Shown here: positions 26,305 through 33,044 of the stretch, piece by piece | How the letters are laid out: each line of letters opens with the position of its first letter | How positions within the stretch are numbered: position 1 is the first letter of the stretch | Source: Gammaproteobacteria bacterium | GTDB lineage: Bacteria > Pseudomonadota > Gammaproteobacteria > Enterobacterales > Psychrobiaceae | Assembly (NCBI GenBank): GCA_013214965.1 | Contig: JABSRU010000046.1 | Span: forward strand, 1-33,044 | Reading direction: 5' to 3' | Length of the DNA stretch: 33,044 nucleotides | Program-made: the position numbers and the translations under genes | The notes under the pieces: model-generated | Databases searched by the model: none | Seen by the model: only the letters and a program-made list of their open reading frames with translations | What the model was told of the DNA's origin: nothing

Positions 26305-27600
26305 ATGAGCACCATCACAACACCAATCAACTTCACCGAACTTGGCCTTATTTCACCTTTGTTAGCTCGATTAACTGAGCTGAAATACCAACAGCCAACG
26401 CCTATTCAAGCGCAAGCTATCCCAAGTGTTTTAGATGGACACGACTTAATTGCAGGGGCTAATACCGGTTCGGGTAAAACTGCGACTTTTGCACTGCCAC
26501 TATTACAGCAGATTTTTGTACAACAGCAGGCTGACAAAACGCTAAGCAGTAGTCGTGGTAAAGGCAATTACGTGACTGGGCTAATTTTGGTGCCGACCCG
26601 TGAACTAGCCAAGCAAGTTGCCGATAGCATTAAATCTTATGCGGTACATTTTAACGGCGCAATTAAAACCGTTGCTGTTTTTGGTGGGGTATCATCCAAT
26701 ACTCAAATGCTCGCATTACGCGGCGGCACTGACATTTTAGTGGCAACGCCAGGTCGATTACTCGATTTAATTACAAACAATGCCATTAAACTCGATAAGG
26801 TTAAAACCTTAGTGCTTGATGAAGCCGATCGCATGTTAAGCCTAGGCTTTACTGAGGAGCTCGCTGCACTATTAGCATTACTGCCAAAGAAAAAACAAAC
26901 CCTATTGTTTTCAGCGACCTTTCCTGAGCAAGTACAAACGTTAACGCAAGAATTGCTCAATAATCCGGTTGAGATACAATTGCAAAGTGCCGATGCTAGT
27001 ACCTTAGTGCAACGTGTTTTTACCGTTAATAAGGGTCAAAAAACAGCATTATTAGCGCACTTAATTAAGCAACATCAATGGCGACAAGCGCTTATTTTTG
27101 TTAATGCCAAAAATAACTGTAATCACTTAGCTGACAAACTATCTAAACGTGGTATTACCGCAGAAGTGTTTCATGGCGATAAAGGTCAAGGCGCTCGTAG
27201 TCGTGTGCTTGAAGCATTTAAAGCCGGCGAGATTGACGTATTGATTGCAACAGATATTGCTGCCCGAGGTTTAGATATCGAGAAACTTCCTGTGGTGATC
27301 AATTTTGACTTACCAAGAAGTCCATCTGACTACATGCATCGTATTGGTCGAAGTGGCCGTGCCGGTGAAGTGGGTTTAGCATTATCACTTATTGATCATG
27401 AAGATTATCATCATTTTAAAATCATCGAAAAGAAAAACAAAATCAGGCTTGAACGAGAACAAGTAGCAGGATTTGAAGTGGCCGAAGATGATTTATTGAT
27501 TGCCGCCGACAAACCGATGGCAAAGCCTGAAGGCAGTGGTAAGAAAAAGCGCAAAAACAAAGCGCCAACCAATGCCGATATTTGGTTGAAAAATTCTTAA
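26305..27600 (+). CDS. DEAD-box ATP-dependent RNA helicase
   Basis: A 431-residue RhlE/SrmB-like RNA helicase. All core motifs are intact: Q-motif PTPIQ (31-35), Walker A ANTGSGKT (52-59), PTRELA (97-102), TPGR (148-151), DEAD (172-175), SAT (203-205), RGLD (321-324) and HRIGRSGR (345-352). The short C-terminal tail is basic (SGKKKRKNKAP), for RNA binding. Such helicases act in ribosome assembly or mRNA turnover, often at low temperature. The ATG has only a weak ribosome binding site. It is monocistronic with an intrinsic terminator and is divergent from the dehydrogenase operon. Confidence 0.95.
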   Translation: MSTITTPINFTELGLISPLLARLTELKYQQPTPIQAQAIPSVLDGHDLIAGANTGSGKTATFALPLLQQIFVQQQADKTLSSSRGKGNYVTGLILVPTRELAKQVADSIKSYAVHFNGAIKTVAVFGGVSSNTQMLALRGGTDILVATPGRLLDLITNNAIKLDKVKTLVLDEADRMLSLGFTEELAALLALLPKKKQTLLFSATFPEQVQTLTQELLNNPVEIQLQSADASTLVQRVFTVNKGQKTALLAHLIKQHQWRQALIFVNAKNNCNHLADKLSKRGITAEVFHGDKGQGARSRVLEAFKAGEIDVLIATDIAARGLDIEKLPVVINFDLPRSPSDYMHRIGRSGRAGEVGLALSLIDHEDYHHFKIIEKKNKIRLEREQVAGFEVAEDDLLIAADKPMAKPEGSGKKKRKNKAPTNADIWLKNS

Positions 27601-27949
27601 CCTCAAAAAATAATCTAACTTTTTGCGATATACACTCAGTACCATAAGTTTGCTGGGTGTTTTTCGTTTTAAGGCACAGAGATAGGAATTTGAACCTAAT
27701 TCCGAAGTTGTGCTATAAAATGATGCATAATCGCTCAAGCTCAACGCAAAAAATCCGTTTATCATGACTAATTGGGCTCTTTAAAATAAACGATATTGGT
27801 GAAAAACCTTTAATCAAAACTAACACCTGTAGTTTGGATTGAGTGACTTTAATTCTATCCCCATGACCAATAATTGATCGTCAGGGTTGCAACAACGTGA
27901 AGATGCAAATAATATGTCGGTTAAGAGTGACAATAGATAATGAGTTACA
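27601..27949 (+). other. intergenic region before nsrR
   Basis: A 349-base spacer holding the helicase terminator at its left end. No gene is evident. AAGATGCAAAT at 27900-27910, 40 bases before the nsrR ATG, matches the NsrR half-site AAGATGCATTT in 9 of 11 positions and may mediate autoregulation. Confidence 0.4.
27632..27665 (+). terminator. rho-independent terminator after the helicase gene
   Basis: Stem ACACTCAG / CTGGGTGT (8 bp with one T-G pair) and a 13-base loop, followed by TTTTCGTTTT, about 30 bases past the stop. Confidence 0.6.
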
Positions 27950-28381
27950 ATGCAATTAAACCGCTATACCGATTATGGCCTGAGGCTGTTAACCTATTTG
28001 GCCTTGTTACCACCTGGCCAAAGAGCCAGTATTGACGAAATCAGTAAGGTCTATGATTTGTCCAGAAATCATATCAATAAAATAGTCCACCAGCTGGGCA
28101 AGGAAGGAGTTATAGAAACCAAGCGCGGTAAAGGCGGTGGCTTCTCTTTAGCTCGCCCCCCTGAGCAGGTCAATATTGCAGATATGGTGATATTACTTGA
28201 AAAATCGATGCTAATTATTAATTGCCAGACTCCCACCTGTCGGATATCTCCGGTATGTAAACTCAACGGGATATTGTTAGAAGCTGGCTCTGCCTTTATC
28301 GATAGTCTGAGAAAATATAGCCTAGCAGACCTCGTTAAAGATAACCGCCAGCCTCTGATTCAGATCTTAGATCTAAAATAA
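27950..28381 (+). CDS. nsrR: NsrR, nitric-oxide-sensing Rrf2-family repressor
   Basis: A 143-residue Rrf2-family protein. The N-terminus MQLNRYTDYGLRLLTYLALL, the helix-turn-helix region DLSRNHINKIVHQLGKEGVI and GKGGGFSLARPP are typical NsrR segments. The three cluster cysteines are C92, C97 and C103 in NCQTPTCRISPVC, spaced C-x4-C-x5-C exactly as in E. coli NsrR, so it should carry an NO-sensitive iron-sulfur cluster. NsrR represses NO-detoxification genes and is inactivated by nitrosylation. Its length is normal. A candidate NsrR half-site lies 40 bases upstream (27900-27910), and a strong operator precedes the next operon, which it very likely controls. Confidence 0.93.
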   Translation: MQLNRYTDYGLRLLTYLALLPPGQRASIDEISKVYDLSRNHINKIVHQLGKEGVIETKRGKGGGFSLARPPEQVNIADMVILLEKSMLIINCQTPTCRISPVCKLNGILLEAGSAFIDSLRKYSLADLVKDNRQPLIQILDLK

Positions 28382-28568
28382 GCCAGCATCGGTCCACCTC
28401 AGTTGACTCTGTTACTTAGACGTAACGAACATCCATTCGCTTTACCCGCTTCTCATGACCTTAATAATCACCGAGTACAGGCTTTAAAATTATTTAAAGT
28501 CAATTTCCTCCCTTAATTAAACTGACAACAACTATTTAATACTTAACATATTCATTATTTAGTTAACC

Positions 28569-28609
28569 ACACCCTTAAAGATGCATTTGACATGTACCTT
28601 TAAGGGTGT
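28569..28609 (+). promoter_or_regulatory. NsrR operator inside an extended 41-bp dyad
   Basis: The centre is AAGATGCATTT (28578-28588), one base, then ACATGTACCTT (28590-28600), the 11-1-11 layout of gammaproteobacterial NsrR sites; the left arm matches the consensus AAGATGYATTT perfectly and the right arm in 8 of 11 positions. Around the same centre (28589) 12-bp perfect arms occur: ACACCCTTAAAG (28569-28580) and CTTTAAGGGTGT (28598-28609). A further NsrR half-site, AAATGTATCTT (reverse of AAGATACATTT), is at 28616-28626, just before the GGGGAG ribosome binding site. Confidence 0.82.
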
Positions 28610-28642
28610 ATATTTAAATGTATCTTATAGGGGAGATCTATT

Positions 28643-29695
28643 ATGCAAGCAATGCAAACTGATGTAGTAATTATTGGCGCCGGACCAGTGGGCCTGTTTC
28701 AAGTATTTGAGCTAGGACTTCAAGGGCTTAAAGCGGTTGTAATTGATAGCCTAGATCAAATAGGGGGTCAGTGTAGTGAGCTATATCCTGATAAACCTAT
28801 TTATGACATTCCTGCTATACCTCACGCTAGCGCCCGCGAAATTATTCAAAGTTTAGAGCGCCAAGCGGCTCCTTTTGATCCTATTTATCTGTTAGGACAG
28901 CGAGTCGAAAACATTGCTAAGGTCGCAGAACAAAGCTTTATTGTCAACACAGATCAAAATCTGCAACTGCATTGCAAAGCAGTGGTAATTGCTGGCGGCA
29001 GTGGTTCTTTTGAGCCAGTAAGACTTAAGGTAGCCGATATTGAACAATTTGAAAACGACCAATTACATTATCGGATCCCCGACATCGAAAAGTTCAAGGA
29101 TCAATCAGTCGTAATTCTAGGGGGCGGTGATTCGGCGGTAGACTGGGCTCTGTCGCTACAAAAAGTCGCCAGTAGCGTATTACTGATCCACCGGAGCCTT
29201 AATTTCAGGGCAAGTCAGAGTAATATTGACAAAGTATTTTCGTTATGTGACCAGCTCGAAATGCAATTTTTATGTGGTCAAATCACTGGTTTCAAACAGC
29301 AGCAGGGGCGATTAACATCTCTAACTGTCAGCTCAAAAGATGGCGTGAACCGTCATGTTGAAGTAGAGCAGTTGGTCGTGTTTTTCGGCTTATCCCCCAA
29401 GCCGGGTCCGATAGCTAGCTGGGGTCTTAAGATGCAGCATCATCAAATCTGTGTCGATACTGAGAAATATCAAAGTTCAGTTGCCGGAATTTACGCCGTA
29501 GGTGATGTAAATTATTACCCGGGTAAGAGAAAACTTATTTTAAGTGGTTTTCATGAGGCAGCGCTGGCAGCTTTTGCTATCGCCGGGCAGCTAGCACCGA
29601 ATAAACGAATTACCACTCTTTATACCACCACTAGCCCGATAGTTCATCGGCGCATGGGAATTTTAGATAATAACCAACAATTGGAGAATGTATAA
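28643..29695 (+). CDS. FAD/NAD(P) ferredoxin-NADP reductase-like oxidoreductase
   Basis: A 350-residue two-dinucleotide-domain flavoprotein of the thioredoxin-reductase-like ferredoxin-NADP+ reductase class. The FAD motif is VVIIGAGPVGLFQVFELGLQ, followed by QIGGQCSELYPDKPIYDIPA, characteristic of this FNR class. The NADPH motif is VVILGGGDSAVDWALSL and the second FAD motif is GIYAVGDVNYYPGKRK. The Cys pair of true thioredoxin reductase is missing, which supports FNR. It should move electrons between NADPH and ferredoxin or flavodoxin. GGGGAG lies before the ATG, and the NsrR dyad lies directly upstream, so it is probably induced by nitric oxide and may reduce a partner in NO or nitrite detoxification encoded elsewhere. 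It begins a three-gene operon. Confidence 0.9.
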   Translation: MQAMQTDVVIIGAGPVGLFQVFELGLQGLKAVVIDSLDQIGGQCSELYPDKPIYDIPAIPHASAREIIQSLERQAAPFDPIYLLGQRVENIAKVAEQSFIVNTDQNLQLHCKAVVIAGGSGSFEPVRLKVADIEQFENDQLHYRIPDIEKFKDQSVVILGGGDSAVDWALSLQKVASSVLLIHRSLNFRASQSNIDKVFSLCDQLEMQFLCGQITGFKQQQGRLTSLTVSSKDGVNRHVEVEQLVVFFGLSPKPGPIASWGLKMQHHQICVDTEKYQSSVAGIYAVGDVNYYPGKRKLILSGFHEAALAAFAIAGQLAPNKRITTLYTTTSPIVHRRMGILDNNQQLENV

Positions 29696-29937
29696 TGCAT
29701 GGTTATCCTAAACACGTTTATATTAAATTGATAAAATACGCCAATTGGATCCTCAGTCTAGCAGCGCTCATTTTCTTGGGATCAATATTAATCGCCTATC
29801 CCTATGCTGAACATTTTCACTTGCCAGTTCAAATAACAGCGCACATTCTAGTTATGGTGTTAGCTGGTGTTATTAAAGTTGCTTTAGTCGTACGAATGGT
29901 CGCGCAAAAAGGCATTAACGAAAGTTGCGCTGGCTAA
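29695..29937 (+). CDS. small two-helix membrane protein in the NO operon
   Basis: An 80-residue protein with two membrane helices (about 17-35 ANWILSLAALIFLGSILIAY and 45-67) and cytoplasmic basic ends. I recognise no family. The ATG overlaps the stop of the reductase gene by one base (TAATG), and GGAG lies eight bases upstream in the reductase, so the two are coupled. The NsrR-controlled position suggests a role in NO or nitrite stress, possibly anchoring the reductase; that is inference. H10-less, it has His in HFHLPVQITAHIL that could bind haem or metal. Confidence 0.72.
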   Translation: MHGYPKHVYIKLIKYANWILSLAALIFLGSILIAYPYAEHFHLPVQITAHILVMVLAGVIKVALVVRMVAQKGINESCAG

Positions 29938-29967
29938 TTAAAATATTTATTGAGGAGAAAATTACTA

Positions 29968-30303
29968 ATGTCTAACATTCCAAAAAATTATATTAACTAC
30001 AAATCGAGCCCAGTGTTTGACCCGAGCAATGTTCCCAAAATGTTTCTCCACCTGCACAATACCCGCGCCGGTGTCTATGGCAAGATCTGCGTTTTATCTG
30101 GCAGTCTCAAGTTCTATGGTTTTGCTGATCGCAAAGCTGAAGTAGAGCAAGAGATTGTTATTCAGGCCGACAACTCCGCTATTTCACCTCCCGAGTACTG
30201 GCATAAAGTAGAGTTTCTTAGTGCTGAAACCACATTTAGAGTAGATTTTTATGCTGATAAAGACTCGCCGATAGCTCAGCAAAGTCTGAGTGAACGCAAC
30301 TAA
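29968..30303 (+). CDS. YeaR-like DUF1971 cupin protein
   Basis: About 111 residues. The start is ATG 29968 with GAGGAG upstream; an earlier in-frame TTG is rejected. The protein matches the DUF1971 (YeaR/TehB N-terminal-like) family: SSPVFDPSNVPKMFLHLHNT, GVYGKICVLSGSLKFYGF and ISPPEYWHKVEF, the last containing the conserved 'PxxWHxV' element of this single-domain cupin. E. coli yeaR is induced by nitrate, nitrite and NO and is repressed by NsrR, which fits this position as the third gene after an NsrR operator. The molecular function is unknown. The family match is by motif. Confidence 0.8.
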   Translation: MSNIPKNYINYKSSPVFDPSNVPKMFLHLHNTRAGVYGKICVLSGSLKFYGFADRKAEVEQEIVIQADNSAISPPEYWHKVEFLSAETTFRVDFYADKDSPIAQQSLSERN

Positions 30304-30386
30304 TTTCAAAACGAAAGAGCCAAAAAAACGGTAAAAACTAGGATATTGATAATGTCTGGGCGGTAAGAATAACGGTGTTTTAACTC

Positions 30387-30423
30387 ACTTCGATTAACAT
30401 TCACTAGTAATATTAATCGAAGT
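30387..30423. terminator. inverted repeat between the converging NO operon and norR
   Basis: An 11-bp perfect stem ACTTCGATTAA / TTAATCGAAGT with a 15-base loop lies between the + strand YeaR-like gene and the minus-strand norR. The flanks have only short T runs, so it is a weak bidirectional terminator at best. Confidence 0.4.
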
Positions 30424-30444
30424 TTATCACAATTAAATCAACCG

Positions 30445-31992
30445 TTATTTAAGACCTAAGCGCTTGCCTAGCCGGTGAATATTACTTTTGTCAACATTGA
30501 GTAATTGTGCCGTTTTATTCCAATTTCTTTGACTGAGTTTAAACGCACTCATTATCAAATTACGTTTATAATCATCGACCATTTCTGAAAAATCTTTTGT
30601 TATTTCGGAGACTTCAGCCGACAACTTATTGTTGTTTAGATTAAGAGAGACCTTCATATCATCGCTAATACTATCAATATCGCTTGGCATTAGGGTCGTA
30701 ATTCGTCCAGGTCTGGTACCTGCCCTAAGCATTGCCCGACTAATGATATGTTCAAGTTCCCTGACATTGCCAGGCCAAGAGTATTTCAGCAATATCGGCA
30801 TCAACCTTGGATCAAGTCTGACGCTTTGCAAACCGAGTTTAATCCGGTTATTTTCAATGAAATAGCCAACCAATAGTTCGATATCACCGCTTCTTTCACG
30901 TAACGGCGGTACATTCACTGGATATACGCTTAACCGATGATATAGATCTTCCCTAAATTTACCTTGTTGTACTTCAGCTTGTAGGTCTCTATTGGTGGCG
31001 GCAACCAACCGCACATCAACCTGAATATGTTTGTCACTACCAACACGTTGAATATCACCATTTTGAATGGCCCGTAACAGCTTCGCTTGAATTGATAAAG
31101 GTAGCTCACCTATTTCATCTAAAAATAAGGTGCCACCATCAGCTAACTCAAATTTACCACTACGATTGCTGCTCGCCCCGGTAAATGCTCCTTTAACATG
31201 ACCAAATAATTCAGACTCGGCGATCGACTCCGGCAACGCGGCACAGTTAACATAAATGAGTGGTTTGTTGAAAACTTTCGATGACGAATGAATGGTACGC
31301 ACGACGACTTCTTTACCGACCCCAGTTTCTCCGGTGACCAACACAGATAAAGAGGAAGGCGCGACAATTTCAATTTCTTGCTTTAAATGTTGCATCGGTG
31401 CTGACTGGCCAATTATTTCATGGCTGCTACGCAACGAATTTTCTATTAACGTCTGATTTAAAAGTGTTTTGTTTGATAACTGTTCATTGAGGTTGTGATT
31501 TTTTAATGCCTGTAAAACTATTTTTGCAACAATAAAAGCGGCGGCGTTAAAATTGTCCTTAGGGAATTTTTTAAATACACCCAAATTAAGCGAATCCAAG
31601 GTGATAACACCATGTAGCTTACCATGTGATTTAATCGGGATGCCGCAACAAGAGTGTACATGTAAACGTTCTTGCTTATCCTGAATCAGACCATCGAAGG
31701 GATCAGGTAATCCAACATCATCATTAAATATTGTCGCTTGATCGCCATAAACTATCGCAGATAACCTTGGGTTATCTGCGATATCTAAACGACGCCCAAA
31801 GGTCTCTTTTGAAAGACCAAATAATGCCACTGGCTGTAATTTGGGGGCTTTATATTCTAAAATTGATACGGCATCAGCATCAAAATATTGCGCAATTATT
31901 TCGGTAAAGGCAGATAAACAATCATCCTCACCTATTGCTTCCAACAGCTTTAGACATAATTCCTCGGTGTCTATTGCATAAGTTTTTGTCAT
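30445..31992 (-). CDS. norR: NorR, nitric-oxide-responsive sigma-54 activator
   Basis: A 515-residue sigma-54-dependent activator with the NorR layout. A GAF domain (about 20-165, including [20 protein letters not shown]) would hold the NO-sensing mononuclear iron. The AAA+ domain has Walker A GETGVGKE (221-228), the sigma-54-contacting GAFTGA (268-273) and [11 protein letters not shown] (Walker B region). The C-terminal Fis-type helix-turn-helix ends [20 protein letters not shown]. The length is close to that of E. coli NorR (504). NO bound to the GAF iron relieves inhibition of the AAA+ domain. No norV, norW, hmp or norB is in the window and no clear sigma-54 promoter is next to it, so its target lies elsewhere or outside. 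The ribosome binding site is GAGG, ten bases from the ATG at 31992. Confidence 0.92.
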   Translation of the reverse strand: MTKTYAIDTEELCLKLLEAIGEDDCLSAFTEIIAQYFDADAVSILEYKAPKLQPVALFGLSKETFGRRLDIADNPRLSAIVYGDQATIFNDDVGLPDPFDGLIQDKQERLHVHSCCGIPIKSHGKLHGVITLDSLNLGVFKKFPKDNFNAAAFIVAKIVLQALKNHNLNEQLSNKTLLNQTLIENSLRSSHEIIGQSAPMQHLKQEIEIVAPSSLSVLVTGETGVGKEVVVRTIHSSSKVFNKPLIYVNCAALPESIAESELFGHVKGAFTGASSNRSGKFELADGGTLFLDEIGELPLSIQAKLLRAIQNGDIQRVGSDKHIQVDVRLVAATNRDLQAEVQQGKFREDLYHRLSVYPVNVPPLRERSGDIELLVGYFIENNRIKLGLQSVRLDPRLMPILLKYSWPGNVRELEHIISRAMLRAGTRPGRITTLMPSDIDSISDDMKVSLNLNNNKLSAEVSEITKDFSEMVDDYKRNLIMSAFKLSQRNWNKTAQLLNVDKSNIHRLGKRLGLK

Positions 31993-32048
31993 GAAAATAT
32001 AACCTCAAATTTATGGTGTAAATAATATAACCAATAGCATACAACTAT

Positions 32049-32216
32049 TTATTCTTCACCACCACAGCCACCACAACACACACCGTTGGTGCCATGTACT
32101 GGTTGTTTTTTAGTTTCTTCCAATGGTTCATTGTTTGCACGTTCACTTAACTCACCATTGTTCCTAGGTGTCTCTTTGGTATTTTTATCTTTATTACTTT
32201 TGAATATATTAAACAT
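32049..32216 (-). CDS. 55-residue Cys-rich protein ending in CCGGCGGEE
   Basis: A short ORF: MFNIFKSNKDKNTKETPRNN, a polar middle, HGTNGV, then the end CCGGCGGEE (C47, C48, C51). An AAGGAT ribosome binding site precedes the ATG. The N-terminal FNIFKSN plus charged middle looks disordered. The CC-x2-C end could bind a metal ion or an iron-sulfur species; that is inference. It lies between a MetA-pathway-like outer-membrane gene (its probable operon partner, about 70 bases upstream) and norR (57 bases downstream). I know of no named family; it resembles small gene products ending in CCxxCG seen near metal genes. Confidence 0.6.
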   Translation of the reverse strand: MFNIFKSNKDKNTKETPRNNGELSERANNEPLEETKKQPVHGTNGVCCGGCGGEE

Positions 32217-32287
32217 GTTAGTATCCTTGTCACAGTTATAAAGATCGGAGCTGGCTATCCTTTACCAACTCCGATGTCATTCACTCG

Positions 32288-33044
32288 TTAAAACGCTTTT
32301 TGCCAACCCAATGTAAAGGCGGTACCTGAATTCATGCCTATACCATCATAACGTTCGTCAATATCACGACCCAATTCAAAAGCCAATCGATGACCTTTAA
32401 GCGTGCCACTCGTAAACAGATAGTTTGCACCAACCAACAGTGATGTTTTACGCATTGCATAATTATCAGGCTCAAGCGTAGGTGATACCTTCATCATCAG
32501 TCGCGGTAGCCGACTATCGATACCATTAATGCTATCGCGATCGATGTGATTTAGCCTGATTGAAACGGACAACTGCGGGGTTAACAAGTACGCCAGCCAA
32601 GCATTGGCCGTTAATTTATCGCCTGGCTTATAATGTTGGTCATTATTTTCAAGCGCCGATTGCCAAAGTAATTGGCCGCCCCAAGACAAATCGCCATCAA
32701 TTTGGTGACCGGTATAAGTAAATCCACCTTCTAACTGCCAAGTTTTAAAACCAGTTTGCATCATGTAAGGTAAAAGCATATTTTTCATCATCGGTCCGTC
32801 ATCACGGGCTGATAGGGATGCCGTCGGTAAGGTCAGCGTGATATTGGCATGCAGCTTATGGGTCTTGTTACTTAAAGCGGGTACGCGTACTAGCGCCCCA
32901 AGTTTAGCGTCTCCCCACCCGCTAGATTCAGTGCTAAACGATGCGCCAGTACGTGATATGTCCATGGTCATATCATTGCTGATATAAGGCATGCCAAGCA
33001 TCAAGGTCACGTCATCGCTTGGCGCATACATCATGCCTAACATG
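32288..33044 (-). CDS. MetA-pathway-like outer-membrane protein (5' end beyond the window)
   Basis: A partial protein of at least 251 residues; the frame runs off the right edge, so the N-terminus and signal peptide are missing. The visible part reads LGMMYAPSDDVTLMLGMPYI, then FSTESSGWGDAKLGALVRV, LTLPTASLSARDDGP, and ends FTLGWQKAF with a terminal Phe. This matches the Phenol_MetA_deg/alpha-type transporter-like barrel proteins of marine gammaproteobacteria (FSTESSGFGD, GKGHRLAxEFG), which often sit near copper or metal-stress genes. Substrate is unknown. A short Cys-rich gene follows. The family call is by motif. Confidence 0.75.
   Translation of the reverse strand, partial: MLGMMYAPSDDVTLMLGMPYISNDMTMDISRTGASFSTESSGWGDAKLGALVRVPALSNKTHKLHANITLTLPTASLSARDDGPMMKNMLLPYMMQTGFKTWQLEGGFTYTGHQIDGDLSWGGQLLWQSALENNDQHYKPGDKLTANAWLAYLLTPQLSVSIRLNHIDRDSINGIDSRLPRLMMKVSPTLEPDNYAMRKTSLLVGANYLFTSGTLKGHRLAFELGRDIDERYDGIGMNSGTAFTLGWQKAF

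Noticed and set aside
28400-28640. Possible sigma-54 (NorR-driven) promoter before the reductase operon
   Set aside because: I found no GG-x10-GC element with GT-x7-AC triplets; the NsrR dyad explains the regulation better.

Overview
The window looks like chromosomal DNA from a low-GC marine gammaproteobacterium of the Alteromonadales type (Shewanella/Colwellia-like). The evidence is PEP-CTERM sorting signals of the gammaproteobacterial kind, NsrR and NorR nitric-oxide regulators, a TonB-dependent receptor beside a hybrid histidine kinase, and many poly-A/T-rich intergenic regions. The genus is inferred from gene content only. No rRNA, tRNA, CRISPR array or intact insertion sequence was seen.

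Layout. (1) 1-2240 is a scarred accessory region: a truncated phage-type integrase, an ORF with an HEFAH zinc-protease motif, and an overlapping secreted partner. (2) 2243-2737 encodes a DUF218 protein. (3) 2889-8167 is a secretion/surface locus: a cohesin-like PEP-CTERM protein lies directly downstream of a large M43-type metalloprotease that carries a dockerin-like module, and a VWA-like PEP-CTERM protein is encoded divergently. (4) 8263-10232 holds a DTW-domain tRNA-modifying enzyme and a DUF3754 membrane protein. (5) 10294-15842 is a sensory/uptake locus: a hybrid histidine kinase divergent from a TonB-dependent receptor and an ABC_sub_bind-like periplasmic protein. (6) 15852-18625 contains a TetR repressor divergent from an old-yellow-enzyme alkene reductase, with two operator-like palindromes between them, followed by an EamA transporter. 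(7) 18622-22241 holds two large, divergent, heavily frameshifted genes of unknown function; some breaks are exact short tandem duplications. (8) 22258-23668 holds small ORFs, a cold-shock protein with two 3' hairpins, and a remnant of an acetyl-CoA hydrolase/transferase. (9) 23669-26116 is a four-gene operon (two DoxX-like proteins, a DUF2269 protein and a saccharopine-dehydrogenase-like oxidoreductase), divergent from a DEAD-box helicase. (10) 27950-31992 is a nitric-oxide response cluster: nsrR, an FAD oxidoreductase, a small membrane protein, a YeaR/DUF1971-like cupin, and norR convergent to them. A strong NsrR-type dyad operator lies in front of the oxidoreductase operon. (11) 32049-33044 encodes a short Cys-rich protein and a partial outer-membrane MetA-pathway-like protein.

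How the genes work together. The strongest candidate for an undescribed system is the protease/cohesin pair. A soluble secreted protease with a dockerin could be held on the cell by a cohesin whose PEP-CTERM tail is handled by an exosortase encoded elsewhere. The NO cluster is a coherent regulon: the repressor, its operator, a redox enzyme, a membrane protein, a YeaR homologue and a second NO sensor are all adjacent. The two decayed genes and the integrase/transferase remnants show that parts of this window are undergoing gene loss.
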